Shown: positions 13,115-21,271, numbered from the stretch's first letter. The stretch is 32,888 bases of DNA from Candidatus Flavonifractor intestinigallinarum (GCA_019119165.1 DWXO01000089.1:1-32888); one strand, 5' to 3'. The notes: generated by a model not told the origin, from the letters alone. Translations and numbers: made by a program.

Positions 13115-15577
13115 TTACGCCACGCTTTCCAGGAAGCGCATCAGAATGGTGGCCACTTCCGCCCGGGTGGCGCTGCCAAGGGGATTCAGGGTGGTGGCGG
13201 TGCTGCCGGTGATCAGGCCCGCGCCGTTGGCCCATCCCATGGCCTCAACGGCATAGGAGCCGATCTCACCGGCATCGGCATAGCCGCTCAGATCGTTGGA
13301 GGCGGTCATATCGTAGCCCTTGTAGGCGGCATAGCGGTAGAGGATGGTGGCGATCTGCTCCCGGGTCATAGTCACATCGGGGGCAAAGGTGGTGTCGGAC
13401 ACGCCGGTGACGATGCCGGCGTCGGCAGCCCAGGCCACAGCGTCGGCATACCAGGCGTCCGCCGCAACATCGGTAAACGCGGAGGCGTCCGTCTCAGGCT
13501 GGCCCTCCAGATTGTACAGCACCTGCACCAGCATGGCCCGGGACATAACAGTGTCGGGGGAGAAGGCGCCGTTGCCGGAGCCGTTCATGATGCCCTGCCC
13601 GGCCGCATAGTACACCCCGTCGGCATACCAGGCGGAGGCGTCCACATCGTCAAAGCGGATCTCCTCGGTCCACTTGGCGTATACAGTCTGATTGCGGTTG
13701 AGCTTGACGGAGGTCACCTGCTCGGTCAGGTCGCTGTCGGCATACCAGCCGTCAAAGACATAGCCATCCCGGGTGGTCTCGTACCCGGCCAGATCCACCA
13801 CGCTGCCCGCCTTCATGGACACCGGGTCCACAGCGGTGCCGCCGTTGGTCTCAAAGGTCAGCTTGTACTTGGTGGTGGAGGAGGAAGAAGAGGAACCGCC
13901 GGAGGGGATACCGGTACCGCCCACGCCCTCCATGTCGATGGAATAGGTGGGCATCTTGTTCTCGGTGAGCACGGTGGGGGTGAACACATCTTCCTCGGTC
14001 AGCTCACCAGCCTGATCGGCGGCAATGAAGGCCCGCAGCTCGGTGAGGATGCTCTTGGCATTCTCAAAGGCCTCCTCGGAGACAGCCTTGGCCAGAGCGG
14101 TGGCCTTTTCCTCGGCCAGAGCGGGGCTGTAGGCGTAGATGCGCTCCATGGCGGCGTCCACCGCCTCCTGCTGCTCAATAAGGGTCTTCTGGTAGTTCTC
14201 CCAGTACAGCTTCACGTTGACGCCGTAGCGATCCCGGTCGTTGTCGCACAGATCGTTGATGGCGGCAAAGACCCAGTAGGCGGAGGTCTCGGCGGGGAAG
14301 TCCTCATTGTCAATGATATCCTCGATGTTCCGGACGCTGGGGCTGTACTCGGTCTTAAAGATGTCGGAAGTATCGGTCAGCAGATTGGTGTAGTAGGGCA
14401 GATAGACGGAGAACTCAGCCCGGGACATGGTCTGCCACTGGATGGTGGCCAGAGCCTCGGGCATATCGCTGCGGATCTCGAACACATGGCACTCGGCCTG
14501 GCGCTCGTTGCCGATGGCGGTGCCGTTGTCGCCTGCGGCATGGTCGGTACCCTCGCCCCGGTAGGCCGGCAGCCGCAGCACCTCGTAGGTGGTCAGCTGG
14601 CGGTCGGCCTCAAAGAGCATATTGAAGGGGCCCTCGGGGGCGGCGCCGTCCACCCGCTCCACGGAGACGGACTGGGACAGCTCTTCGTTCAGATAGTTGA
14701 CGCCCTGCCAGTAGCGGATATACTGGCCGTCGCCGAAGTCGGTGGAGCCGTAGGTCTTCTGGATGTCGATCTTGGTGATCTCCTCGTCGGCTACCTCACC
14801 CAGTTGGGAGGACACCAGGAAGCCGTGCTCCAGAGGGAGGGAGATCAGGTTCTCGGAGGCAATGACATTCTCCGTATCGGACACGTCGATCTCGTTCATC
14901 ACCACCATATTGGGGTTGACGGACACCTTGTCGTCGGGCATCTTCACCGCCACATACTGATAGCCGGACAGGGTCTCAAAGTCCCACACCTCGTTGGCGT
15001 CGCTGATGGTGAAGGAGTTACACTCGCCAGAGCCATAGGTGTCGATGATGGCGGCCAGCTTCTCCACGCCGTCCCGGGCGGAGTCCGCCGACATCAGGAT
15101 CACCGAAGCCAGGGAGATCTCACAGATGCCGGTACCCACCAGGGGATCGGCGGCTTTGGCATTGGCGTTATAGGAGGTGGACACCGTGGCGCTGACGGAC
15201 ACGCCCTTCTCATTCATGCCCACCTCGCCGTAGGCCTCACGCACCAGGTTGCCGTCCTCGTCCAGCACCGATTCGCCCTGCTCGATGGAGTCCCGCATCA
15301 CGGTGTAACGGTAGGTATGGGCGGGATAGGGCATAGAGAATCCATATGTATCCTCATACACCTCGCCCTCGGCGTGATCGGCCGCCGGGCGCACCTCAAA
15401 CACCTTGTCATACAGCTTGCCGATGTCCTCCGAGCGGCCCACATAGGTGGAACCGTTGGCCGACTGGCCGCTGCCCACATACAGGCCGCAGCACGCACTG
15501 GCGCTGACGCCGCTGCTTACCACCAGGGAACCGGCCAGCAGTGCCGTTCCAAGCTGTTTGATCCGTTTCTGTTTCAT
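13115..15577 (-). CDS. Secreted C69-family peptidase with InlB-type repeat and three SLH domains
   Basis: The product is about 820 residues. A signal peptide with a basic start, a hydrophobic core and an ASA cleavage site is followed directly by Cys-Cys-Gly-Leu. C69 dipeptidases are Ntn-type hydrolases whose catalytic cysteine becomes the N-terminal residue, and the following SANGSTYVGRSED stretch fits that family. The catalytic part extends to about residue 555. Then come a Ser-rich linker (about 560-573), an InlB/Listeria-Bacteroides repeat (about 574-640, WY and TVYAKWT hallmarks) and three S-layer homology domains to the C terminus, which would anchor it to the cell wall. I chose the ATG at 15577, which has AAAGGGA at proper distance; an ATG at 15586 abuts that site. 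The substrate is unknown. Confidence 0.88.
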   Translation of the reverse strand: MKQKRIKQLGTALLAGSLVVSSGVSASACCGLYVGSGQSANGSTYVGRSEDIGKLYDKVFEVRPAADHAEGEVYEDTYGFSMPYPAHTYRYTVMRDSIEQGESVLDEDGNLVREAYGEVGMNEKGVSVSATVSTSYNANAKAADPLVGTGICEISLASVILMSADSARDGVEKLAAIIDTYGSGECNSFTISDANEVWDFETLSGYQYVAVKMPDDKVSVNPNMVVMNEIDVSDTENVIASENLISLPLEHGFLVSSQLGEVADEEITKIDIQKTYGSTDFGDGQYIRYWQGVNYLNEELSQSVSVERVDGAAPEGPFNMLFEADRQLTTYEVLRLPAYRGEGTDHAAGDNGTAIGNERQAECHVFEIRSDMPEALATIQWQTMSRAEFSVYLPYYTNLLTDTSDIFKTEYSPSVRNIEDIIDNEDFPAETSAYWVFAAINDLCDNDRDRYGVNVKLYWENYQKTLIEQQEAVDAAMERIYAYSPALAEEKATALAKAVSEEAFENAKSILTELRAFIAADQAGELTEEDVFTPTVLTENKMPTYSIDMEGVGGTGIPSGGSSSSSSTTKYKLTFETNGGTAVDPVSMKAGSVVDLAGYETTRDGYVFDGWYADSDLTEQVTSVKLNRNQTVYAKWTEEIRFDDVDASAWYADGVYYAAGQGIMNGSGNGAFSPDTVMSRAMLVQVLYNLEGQPETDASAFTDVAADAWYADAVAWAADAGIVTGVSDTTFAPDVTMTREQIATILYRYAAYKGYDMTASNDLSGYADAGEIGSYAVEAMGWANGAGLITGSTATTLNPLGSATRAEVATILMRFLESVA

Positions 15578-15631
15578 TTGCTTCATCCCTTTTGCTTGCT
15601 GAATTCCCGTCTTTTCTCAGACGCGAATCTG

Positions 15632-15660
15632 AGTATAGCACAGCCCGCCCCACAAATCAA
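15632..15660 (-). promoter_or_regulatory. Promoter for the SLH-domain peptidase gene
   Basis: On the minus strand TTGATT (15660-15655) and TATACT (15637-15632) have a 17-base spacer. Two 12-base direct repeats with A tracts lie immediately upstream (15660-15671 and 15682-15693). A 6-bp hairpin (15616-15633) lies at the start of the transcript. Confidence 0.65.
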
Positions 15661-15712
15661 ATATTTTTTCATATAACGATGAATATTTTTTCACCGTCCC
15701 AGCCTATGACAA

Positions 15713-15737
15713 AAGGCCGCCCGTATCGGGCGGCCTT
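15713..15737 (-). terminator. Terminator after the YhcH-family gene
   Basis: A perfect 11-bp stem (15713-15723 with 15727-15737), a 3-base loop and T residues on the minus strand lie 10 bases after the stop codon. Confidence 0.8.
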
Positions 15738-15747
15738 GTTCTGCCGG

Positions 15748-16200
15748 TCAGTTCAGCTTCACCTTTGCCACAATGACCTTCACCGGCGCGGGGGACTCCA
15801 GCGCCACGCGGGGGGCGTGGAGGTCCTGGGGCCAGACGATGTAGAAGGTGCCGGGCCGGACGGTGACGGTGTCCCAGTCGGTGGTAAAGAACTGGATGTC
15901 GGGCGTGTACTCACTGAGCTGCTTCAGAGGGGCGTCGGGCAGGGAATAGCCCATGCCCTCGGTGCCGGACACCACATACTGGATGTCGGCGTAGTTGCGG
16001 TGGCACTCCAGCTTGCAGTTGGCGGGAAGCTTGGTGTCCACGTCGAACCGGGTGGCGTACACGTTGTCGCCGTCGATGTCCACCCGCTGGCCGGGGGTCA
16101 GGCTGTCCGGGTCCACCTTTGCCAGCCACTCCAGAGCCTGCTGGAACCGTTGGCCCAGACCGTAGTACAGGGGCGCATTTTTGAGCTTGTCAATAACCAT
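15748..16200 (-). CDS. YhcH/YjgK/YiaL family protein (DUF386)
   Basis: The 150-residue product has the family's normal length and pattern: an N-terminal MVIDKLKNAPLYYGLG, a central CHRNYADIQYVVSGTEGM motif with the conserved His/Tyr, and WPQDLHAP near the end. The family is a cupin-like beta fold, linked in Enterobacteria and Streptococcus to sugar (sialic acid or pentose) metabolism through gene neighbourhoods. Here no sugar genes adjoin it, so the substrate is open. The ATG at 16200 is chosen because GGAGGTGAG lies just upstream; the frame continues further but without a ribosome-binding site. It is divergent from cwlD. Confidence 0.88.
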   Translation of the reverse strand: MVIDKLKNAPLYYGLGQRFQQALEWLAKVDPDSLTPGQRVDIDGDNVYATRFDVDTKLPANCKLECHRNYADIQYVVSGTEGMGYSLPDAPLKQLSEYTPDIQFFTTDWDTVTVRPGTFYIVWPQDLHAPRVALESPAPVKVIVAKVKLN

Positions 16201-16228
16201 TGCTCTCACCTCCATGGTTGTTGTTTCC

Positions 16229-16257
16229 ATCTTAGCCCCTGACCGCCAAAAAGGCAA
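16229..16257 (-). promoter_or_regulatory. Candidate promoter for the YhcH-family gene
   Basis: On the minus strand TTGCCT (16257-16252) and TAAGAT (16234-16229) have a 17-base spacer. It is back to back with the cwlD promoter, with only 7 bases between the two -35 elements. Confidence 0.5.
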
Positions 16258-16264
16258 CAGAAAT

Positions 16265-16294
16265 TTGGACAAGCGGGGCGCTTCATGGTAGAAT
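16265..16294 (+). promoter_or_regulatory. Candidate promoter for cwlD
   Basis: TTGGAC (16265-16270) and TAGAAT (16289-16294) have an 18-base spacer. In Bacillus cwlD is read by SigE and SigG; I cannot assign such an element here. Confidence 0.5.
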
Positions 16295-16360
16295 AGCAGG
16301 GACAGTTTCTTCTAACCCGCACCGCCGCCGCATATTCTTCCTTGAAAAGGGGGGAGCGGT

Positions 16361-17074
16361 ATGAAGCGGATCGGACAGTGGGCTCTGCTGTGGGTGCTGG
16401 CCCTGGCCACCGCCGGTTATCTGGTGTTCTGGCCGAGCGGGTCAATACAGACCGTGGGGCCTGTGGACAGCGGACAGCCTGTTCTGGTGCTGGACGCGGG
16501 CCACGGCGGGGAGGACGGGGGTGCGGTGTCTCTCACCGGCGTGCCCGAGAGCCAGATCAATCTGGCCATCGTGCAGAAGCTGGACCTGCTGCTGGGGCTG
16601 TGCGGCCAGTCGCCGGTGGTGCTGCGGCAGGAGGACGTGTCCCTCCATGACCCGTCGGCGGACACATTGAGAGAAAAGAAGGCCTCCGACCTGAAAAACC
16701 GGGTGGCGATGGTGGAGGGAACAGAAAACGGGGTGCTGCTGAGCATCCATCAGAATATGTTCACCGACGCCAAGTACCACGGGGCCCAGGTGTTTTACGC
16801 CCCCACCCAGGGGAGCCAGGAGTTTGCCGTGTTTACCCAGGAGGTGCTGCGGCAGGCGGTGGACCAAGCCAACGAGCGCCAGGCCAAGCCCATCCCGGAC
16901 ACCGTCTACCTCATGAACCACATCACCCGCCCCGCCATTCTGGTGGAGTGCGGCTTTTTGTCCAACCCGGAGGAGGAGGGCAAGCTGCGCTCGGAGGGCT
17001 ATCAGCTCCAGCTGGCCGCCGCCCTGGCAGGGGCGTGGCTCCAGTACAGTGAGGAGTTAGGAGATATGAGATAG
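16361..17074 (+). CDS. cwlD: N-acetylmuramoyl-L-alanine amidase, CwlD type
   Basis: The 237-residue product has an N-terminal membrane anchor or signal (about residues 7-25) and an Amidase_3 domain. Zinc-ligand and catalytic motifs are VLDAGHGGEDGG (His), the conserved Glu in the VPESQINLAI segment, SIHQNMF (His) and VECGFLSNPEEE (catalytic Glu). In spore formers CwlD removes side chains in cortex peptidoglycan, the first step towards muramic-delta-lactam. AAAGGGGGGAG precedes the ATG. The last six codons (ELGDMR) and the TAG stop lie within a repeat element (17053-17137), so the C terminus has been rewritten by the repeat. Other cell-wall amidases share the domain; size and context favour CwlD. 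Confidence 0.85.
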   Translation: MKRIGQWALLWVLALATAGYLVFWPSGSIQTVGPVDSGQPVLVLDAGHGGEDGGAVSLTGVPESQINLAIVQKLDLLLGLCGQSPVVLRQEDVSLHDPSADTLREKKASDLKNRVAMVEGTENGVLLSIHQNMFTDAKYHGAQVFYAPTQGSQEFAVFTQEVLRQAVDQANERQAKPIPDTVYLMNHITRPAILVECGFLSNPEEEGKLRSEGYQLQLAAALAGAWLQYSEELGDMR

Positions 17075-17137
17075 GAGTTGTGGTATCCGGCTCCGCCGGA
17101 CCATTTTATCTCCTATCTTCTATCTCATAACTCCTAA
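17053..17137 (+). repeat. 85-base repeat element, copy 1 (overlaps the cwlD 3' end)
   Basis: This matches the reverse complement of 18531-18615 at 79 of 85 positions. The centre is a small hairpin, TCCGG-CTCCG-CCGGA. The arms are rich in AGGAGATA and its complement and can partly pair. It supplies the last six codons and the stop of cwlD. Confidence 0.9.
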
Positions 17138-17164
17138 CGCAAATGATAAGGGGGATATCCACCC

Positions 17165-18529
17165 ATGAAAGCCAAGACCATGTTTTACTGTACCGAATGC
17201 GGCAACGAGCTGCCCAAGTGGGCGGGCCAGTGCCCCGCCTGCAAGGCGTGGAATACCATTGTGGAGCAGCCCGCCGAGACCAAGCGGAAGAGCTCCATGG
17301 CCGCCGCCACGGCAGGGGAGCGGCAGGGAAGGTCCAAGCCCAGGCTGATGGACGAGGTGGAGACCACACGGGAGCTGCGGTTCCAGACCGGCATGAACGA
17401 GCTGGACCGGGTGCTGGGGGGCGGCGCCGTCCAGGGCTCCCTGGTGCTGGTGGGGGGCGCGCCGGGCATCGGCAAGTCCACCCTCATGCTCCAGATCTGC
17501 CAGAATTTATGCCGGTTTGCCAAGGTGCTCTATGTCTCCGGCGAGGAATCCGAGCGGCAGATCAAGCTGCGGGCCGAGCGGCTGGGGGTGAGCGGCCAGC
17601 AGCTCTACCTGCTGGCCGAGACCAGCATGGACGACGTGGCCGAGGCTGTGACCCAGCTCCAGCCCGACGTACTCATTGTGGACTCCATCCAGACCATGTA
17701 CAACGGGGAGCTGTCAGCCGCCCCCGGCAGCATCGGCCAGGTGAAGGACTGCACCATGGCCCTGATGAATCTGGCCAAGGGCAGGGGAGTGACGGTGTTC
17801 GTCATCGGCCACGTCAATAAGGAGGGCTCCATCGCCGGGCCCAAGGTGCTGGAGCATATGGTGGACTGCGTGCTCTACTTTGAGGGGGAGCAGCAGAACT
17901 CCTACCGTATCCTCCGGGCGGCCAAGAACCGATTTGGGGCTACTAATGAGATCGGCGTGTTCGAGATGGGGGACGCCGGTCTCACCGAGGTGCCCAACCC
18001 CTCGGAGATGCTGCTGGCCGGGCGGCCTCAGGACACCCCCGGAACCTGCGTCACCTGCGTCATGGAGGGGGTGCGGCCGGTGCTGGCGGAGGTCCAGGCC
18101 CTGCTGGCCCCCACCAGCTTCAACGTGCCCCGGCGCACCTGCAACGGCTTTGACTTCAACCGGGCCAACCTGCTGCTGGCGGTGCTGGAGAAGCGGGGCG
18201 GGCTGATGGTCAGCTCCTGCGACGCCTACATCAACGTCATCGGCGGCCTCAACCTGGACGAGCCAGCCGCCGACCTTGCCATGGTGGTGGCCCTGGCCTC
18301 CTCCTTCCGGGACCGGCCGGTGCCCGGCGACCTGGCCGCCATTGGGGAAGTGGGCCTCACCGGCGAGCTGCGGTCGGTGAACGCCCTGGGCCAGCGGCTC
18401 AGCGAGGTCCACCGGCTGGGCTTCACCAAATGCCTGGTGCCCCAGCGCACCGGGGCCCGGCTGGAGGTGCCCGACGGGCTCCAGCTCATCAAGGTCCGCA
18501 ACATTCGGGAGGCCCTGGCTTTTTTGTGA
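17165..18529 (+). CDS. radA: DNA repair protein RadA
   Basis: RadA is a RecA-like hexameric helicase that promotes branch migration in recombination. The 454-residue product has the N-terminal zinc finger (YCTECGN then CPACKAWN), Walker A GAPGIGKST at residues 98-106 (Lys104), the family's KNRFG signature at 254-258 and a C-terminal Lon-like domain (about 280-454). AAGGGGG upstream of the ATG serves as ribosome-binding site. The gene is enclosed by two inverted copies of an 85-base repeat, and its TGA stop lies two bases from the right copy. No disA or clpC neighbour, common in other Firmicutes, is present. Confidence 0.97.
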   Translation: MKAKTMFYCTECGNELPKWAGQCPACKAWNTIVEQPAETKRKSSMAAATAGERQGRSKPRLMDEVETTRELRFQTGMNELDRVLGGGAVQGSLVLVGGAPGIGKSTLMLQICQNLCRFAKVLYVSGEESERQIKLRAERLGVSGQQLYLLAETSMDDVAEAVTQLQPDVLIVDSIQTMYNGELSAAPGSIGQVKDCTMALMNLAKGRGVTVFVIGHVNKEGSIAGPKVLEHMVDCVLYFEGEQQNSYRILRAAKNRFGATNEIGVFEMGDAGLTEVPNPSEMLLAGRPQDTPGTCVTCVMEGVRPVLAEVQALLAPTSFNVPRRTCNGFDFNRANLLLAVLEKRGGLMVSSCDAYINVIGGLNLDEPAADLAMVVALASSFRDRPVPGDLAAIGEVGLTGELRSVNALGQRLSEVHRLGFTKCLVPQRTGARLEVPDGLQLIKVRNIREALAFL

Positions 18530-18530
18530 G

Positions 18531-18615
18531 ATAGGAGTGAGGAGATAGAAGATAGGAGATAAAACAGTCCGGCGGAGCCGGACACCACAACTCCTATCTC
18601 ATATCTCCTAACTCC
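18531..18615 (-). repeat. 85-base repeat element, copy 2 (inverted, after radA)
   Basis: The reverse complement matches 17053-17137 at 79 of 85 positions, including the TCCGG-CTCCG-CCGGA core. It begins two bases after the radA stop codon and may serve as a transcript-end structure. Confidence 0.9.
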
Positions 18616-18636
18616 AAACTCTTTTTTCATCTCCTC

Positions 18637-18665
18637 TTGCAAAATGTCGGGAAATCGGATATACT
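18637..18665 (+). promoter_or_regulatory. Sigma-A type promoter for the DUF1858 gene
   Basis: TTGCAA (18637-18642) and TATACT (18660-18665) have a 17-base spacer, 34 bases upstream of the start codon. Confidence 0.75.
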
Positions 18666-18699
18666 ACCGATATCCTAGAAATTTGGAGGTATTCCCTTT

Positions 18700-18906
18700 A
18701 TGGCTCAGATTACCAAAGATACCATCATCGGCGATATCCTGGACATCGCTCCCGAGACCGCTCCCATCTTCCTGTCCATCGGTATGCACTGCCTGGGCTG
18801 CCCCTCTTCCCGCAGCGAGACCGTGGAGGAGGCCTGCATGGTCCACGGCGTGGACGTGGACGAGCTGCTGGCCAAGATCAACGCCAGCGTGGGCGCTGCT
18901 CAGTAA
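18700..18906 (+). CDS. DUF1858 domain protein
   Basis: The 68-residue product is a single DUF1858 domain: MAQITKDTIIGDILDIAPE, then a GMHCLGCPSS motif with Cys31 and Cys34, and an acidic helical tail. Such domains are common in anaerobes, alone or attached to redox proteins. The cysteine pair suggests metal or disulfide chemistry, but no activity is established. GGAGGT (18685-18690) is 9 bases before the ATG. It has its own promoter and a strong terminator, so it is a monocistronic, probably well-expressed gene. Confidence 0.9.
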   Translation: MAQITKDTIIGDILDIAPETAPIFLSIGMHCLGCPSSRSETVEEACMVHGVDVDELLAKINASVGAAQ

Positions 18907-18913
18907 CAACCGT

Positions 18914-18944
18914 AAAAAAGGAGCGGTCAAACCGCTCCTTTTTT
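18914..18944 (+). terminator. Rho-independent terminator after the DUF1858 gene
   Basis: A perfect 14-bp stem (18914-18927 with 18931-18944), including A and T tracts, has a 3-base loop. Confidence 0.9.
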
Positions 18945-18960
18945 CGTAGGAGGTGAAGGG

Positions 18961-19674
18961 ATGCGTCCCATGGAACTGACTCCCCGGCTGCGCTCAGTGG
19001 CCCAGCTGGTGCCCCAGGGGGCCAAATTTGCCGACATCGGCACCGACCACGCCTATCTGCCGGTGTGGCTCCTCCAGCGGGGGATCATCACAAAGGCCCT
19101 GGCCTGTGACCTGCGGCAGGGTCCTCTGGACCGGGCCCGGGCCACGGCAGAGAAATACGGCCTGACGGAGCAGATGGACTTCCGGCTGTGCGACGGCCTT
19201 GCCGGAGTGGGCCCCGGCGAGGCGGACACCATCGCCATCGCCGGTATGGGGGGGGAGACCATCGCCGCCATCCTCTCCGCCGCCCCCTGGGTGTGGCGGG
19301 AGAACTGCCTGCTGCTGCTCCAGCCCATGAGCGCCCAGCCCCAGCTGCGGCTGTGGCTCCAGGAGCACGGCTATACCATCGTCCGAGAGCTGTTGAGCCG
19401 GGAGGGGGATACCATTTACACCGCCTTCCAGGTGGAGGCCGGACCTATGCCGGAGCTGACTGCCGGTGAGCTGTGGGCGGGCCGGCAGAGCAGGGGAGAG
19501 GCCGACCCCCTGCGGGGCGAATACTTAAACCGGCTCATTGACCAGACCGGCCGAGCGGTAGAGGGGCTGCGCCGCTCCACCCGTGCCGCCGACGCCGGGC
19601 GTCTGGACGAAATGGAGCGGGCCCACCGGGGCCTGCTGGAACTGCGAGAGGAGTGGCTGTCATGGCAACCGTAA
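18961..19674 (+). CDS. trmK: tRNA (adenine-22-N1)-methyltransferase
   Basis: TrmK methylates A22 in the D-arm of bacterial tRNAs. The 237-residue product has the SAM-binding motif I ADIGTDHAYLP, an acidic motif II (CDLRQGPLDRA) and the family's IAGMGGETI motif, followed by a C-terminal helical coiled domain (about 165-237). AGGAGGTG (18948-18955) precedes the ATG. Its last 13 bases overlap the start of the Nif3-family gene, the same trmK-nif3 pairing as yqfN-yqfO in Bacillus subtilis. Confidence 0.92.
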   Translation: MRPMELTPRLRSVAQLVPQGAKFADIGTDHAYLPVWLLQRGIITKALACDLRQGPLDRARATAEKYGLTEQMDFRLCDGLAGVGPGEADTIAIAGMGGETIAAILSAAPWVWRENCLLLLQPMSAQPQLRLWLQEHGYTIVRELLSREGDTIYTAFQVEAGPMPELTAGELWAGRQSRGEADPLRGEYLNRLIDQTGRAVEGLRRSTRAADAGRLDEMERAHRGLLELREEWLSWQP

Positions 19675-20459
19675 GAGAGATCTATCAGTATCTGGATGGG
19701 CTGGCTCCCTTTTCCCTCCAGATGGACTTTGACAACGCGGGCTTCCTGGTGGGCCGGGGAGACCGGCAGGTGGATAAAATCCTGGTGAGCCTGGACATCA
19801 CCGAAGAGGTGGTGGCCGAGGCCGCCCAGCTGGGGTGCCAGCTTATTGTGTCCCACCATCCGGTGATCTTTTTCCCCGCCAAGTCGGTGACCGACGCCAC
19901 CCCCGACGGGCGTATTCTGCTCTCCCTGGTGGAGCATAATATCGCCGCCATCTGTGCCCACACCAACCTGGACGCGGTGAGCGGCGGGGTCAACGACGCT
20001 TTGGCCCGCAAATTGGGACTGACCAACATCGAACAGCTCAAGCAGGACGGGGTGGACGCCTCCGGACGGCCCTACGGCATCGGCCGGGTGGGCAACACCG
20101 CCGGGGTACCCATGTACGCTCCCGCCTTTGCCGCCTTCGTGAAGGAGGCCCTGGGGGCAAACGGGGTGCGCTTCGTGGACGCCCGCCGCCCGGTGCGCCG
20201 GGTGGCCGTGGGGGGCGGAGCCTGCGCAGATATGCTCAAGGACGCTCTGGCCCTGGGCTGCGATACCTTCGTCACCGCCGATGTGAAGTACAACGGCTTC
20301 CTGGACGCCAAGGCTCTGGGGGTCAACCTCATCGACGCCGGACACTATCCCACCGAGCAGGTGGTGGTGCCCGTGCTGGCCAAGTGGCTGGCCGACGGCT
20401 TTGCCAAGGTGGAGGTGCTCACCACCCAGACCCATAAAGAGGTGTTTTCCTACCTGTGA
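19662..20459 (+). CDS. Nif3/YqfO family dinuclear-metal protein
   Basis: The 265-residue product is the short form of the Nif3 (DUF34) family, lacking the PII-like insertion found in longer members. Metal-ligand motifs are SHHPVIF (two His), AHTNLD (His, Asp) and the C-terminal DAGHYPTEQ (His, Glu). It is sometimes annotated as a type 2 GTP cyclohydrolase I, but its cellular role is unresolved. I chose the ATG at 19662 because GAGAGGAG lies 8 bases upstream; a GTG at 19653 overlaps that site. It overlaps trmK, so the two are translationally linked. Confidence 0.9.
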   Translation: MATVREIYQYLDGLAPFSLQMDFDNAGFLVGRGDRQVDKILVSLDITEEVVAEAAQLGCQLIVSHHPVIFFPAKSVTDATPDGRILLSLVEHNIAAICAHTNLDAVSGGVNDALARKLGLTNIEQLKQDGVDASGRPYGIGRVGNTAGVPMYAPAFAAFVKEALGANGVRFVDARRPVRRVAVGGGACADMLKDALALGCDTFVTADVKYNGFLDAKALGVNLIDAGHYPTEQVVVPVLAKWLADGFAKVEVLTTQTHKEVFSYL

Positions 20460-20463
20460 GGGC

Positions 20464-20492
20464 TTGTCAAGCCACGAAAAAAGTGATAAACT
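20464..20492 (+). promoter_or_regulatory. Candidate promoter for yebC
   Basis: TTGTCA (20464-20469) and TAAACT (20487-20492) have a 17-base spacer, directly after the preceding stop codon. Confidence 0.55.
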
Positions 20493-20530
20493 AGTTGCGC
20501 TGATTTTCGACGAGAAGGGAACGAGTACCA

Positions 20531-21259
20531 ATGTCAGGACATTCCAAGTGGCATAATATTCAAAAGACCAAGGGCGCGGCCGACGCCAAGCGCTCTCAGA
20601 TCTTCACCAAGATCGCCCGCGAGATGATCGTGGCCGTCAAGACCGGCGGCAGCGGCGACCCCAACAACAACTCCCGCCTGGCCACCGTCATCGCCAAGGC
20701 CAAGGCGGCCAATATGCCCAACGACAACATCAAGCGCACCATCGACAAGGCTCTGGGCTCCGGCAACACCGACAGCTACGAGAACGTGGTGTATGAGGGC
20801 TACGGCCCCTCCGGCGTGGCCGTCATCGTGGACGCCCTCACCGATAACCGCAACCGCACCGCCCCCGAGGTCCGTCACCTGCTGGACAAGTACGGCAAGG
20901 GCCTGGGCGCCACCGGCTGCGTGTCCTGGTCCTTCGACCGCAAGGGCGTCATCATCATCGAGAAAGAGGACCTGGACGAGGATACCGTCATGATGGACGC
21001 CCTGGACTGCGGCGCCGACGATATGCAGGTGGAGGACGAGGTCTTTGAGGTGTACACCGACCCCGATTCCTTCGGCACCGTGCTGGCCGCCATGGAAGAG
21101 AAGGGCTACACCTTCGTTCAGGCCGCCGTGGAGATGGTGCCCCAGAACTACGTCAAGCTGGAAAATGAGGACGACATCAAGAACATGGAGAAGCTCATTG
21201 ACCTGCTGGAGGACAACGACGACGTGCAGAACGTCTGGCACAACTGGGATCAGGGCTGA
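20531..21259 (+). CDS. yebC: YebC/TACO1 family protein
   Basis: The 242-residue product has the family's full length and landmark segments: MSGHSKWHNIQKTKGAADAK at the start, DPNNNSRLATVIAKAKAANMPNDNI and the C-terminal acidic part. The family was long called a transcriptional regulator; more recent work implicates members in relieving ribosome stalling, for example at proline stretches. It is a soluble cytoplasmic three-domain protein. A GAAGGGAA site precedes the ATG. The gene appears monocistronic, with its own promoter and terminator. In many genomes yebC lies beside ruvC; here the ruv genes are 11 kb away. Confidence 0.95.
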   Translation: MSGHSKWHNIQKTKGAADAKRSQIFTKIAREMIVAVKTGGSGDPNNNSRLATVIAKAKAANMPNDNIKRTIDKALGSGNTDSYENVVYEGYGPSGVAVIVDALTDNRNRTAPEVRHLLDKYGKGLGATGCVSWSFDRKGVIIIEKEDLDEDTVMMDALDCGADDMQVEDEVFEVYTDPDSFGTVLAAMEEKGYTFVQAAVEMVPQNYVKLENEDDIKNMEKLIDLLEDNDDVQNVWHNWDQG

Positions 21260-21271
21260 GTTTATGCAAAG

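Noticed and set aside
15477..15500. Lipoprotein lipobox at the Ala-Ser-Ala-Cys of the C69 protein
   Set aside because: Lipidation would block the cysteine expected to be catalytic, and the residue three before Cys is Ala rather than Leu or Val; signal peptidase I cleavage fits better.
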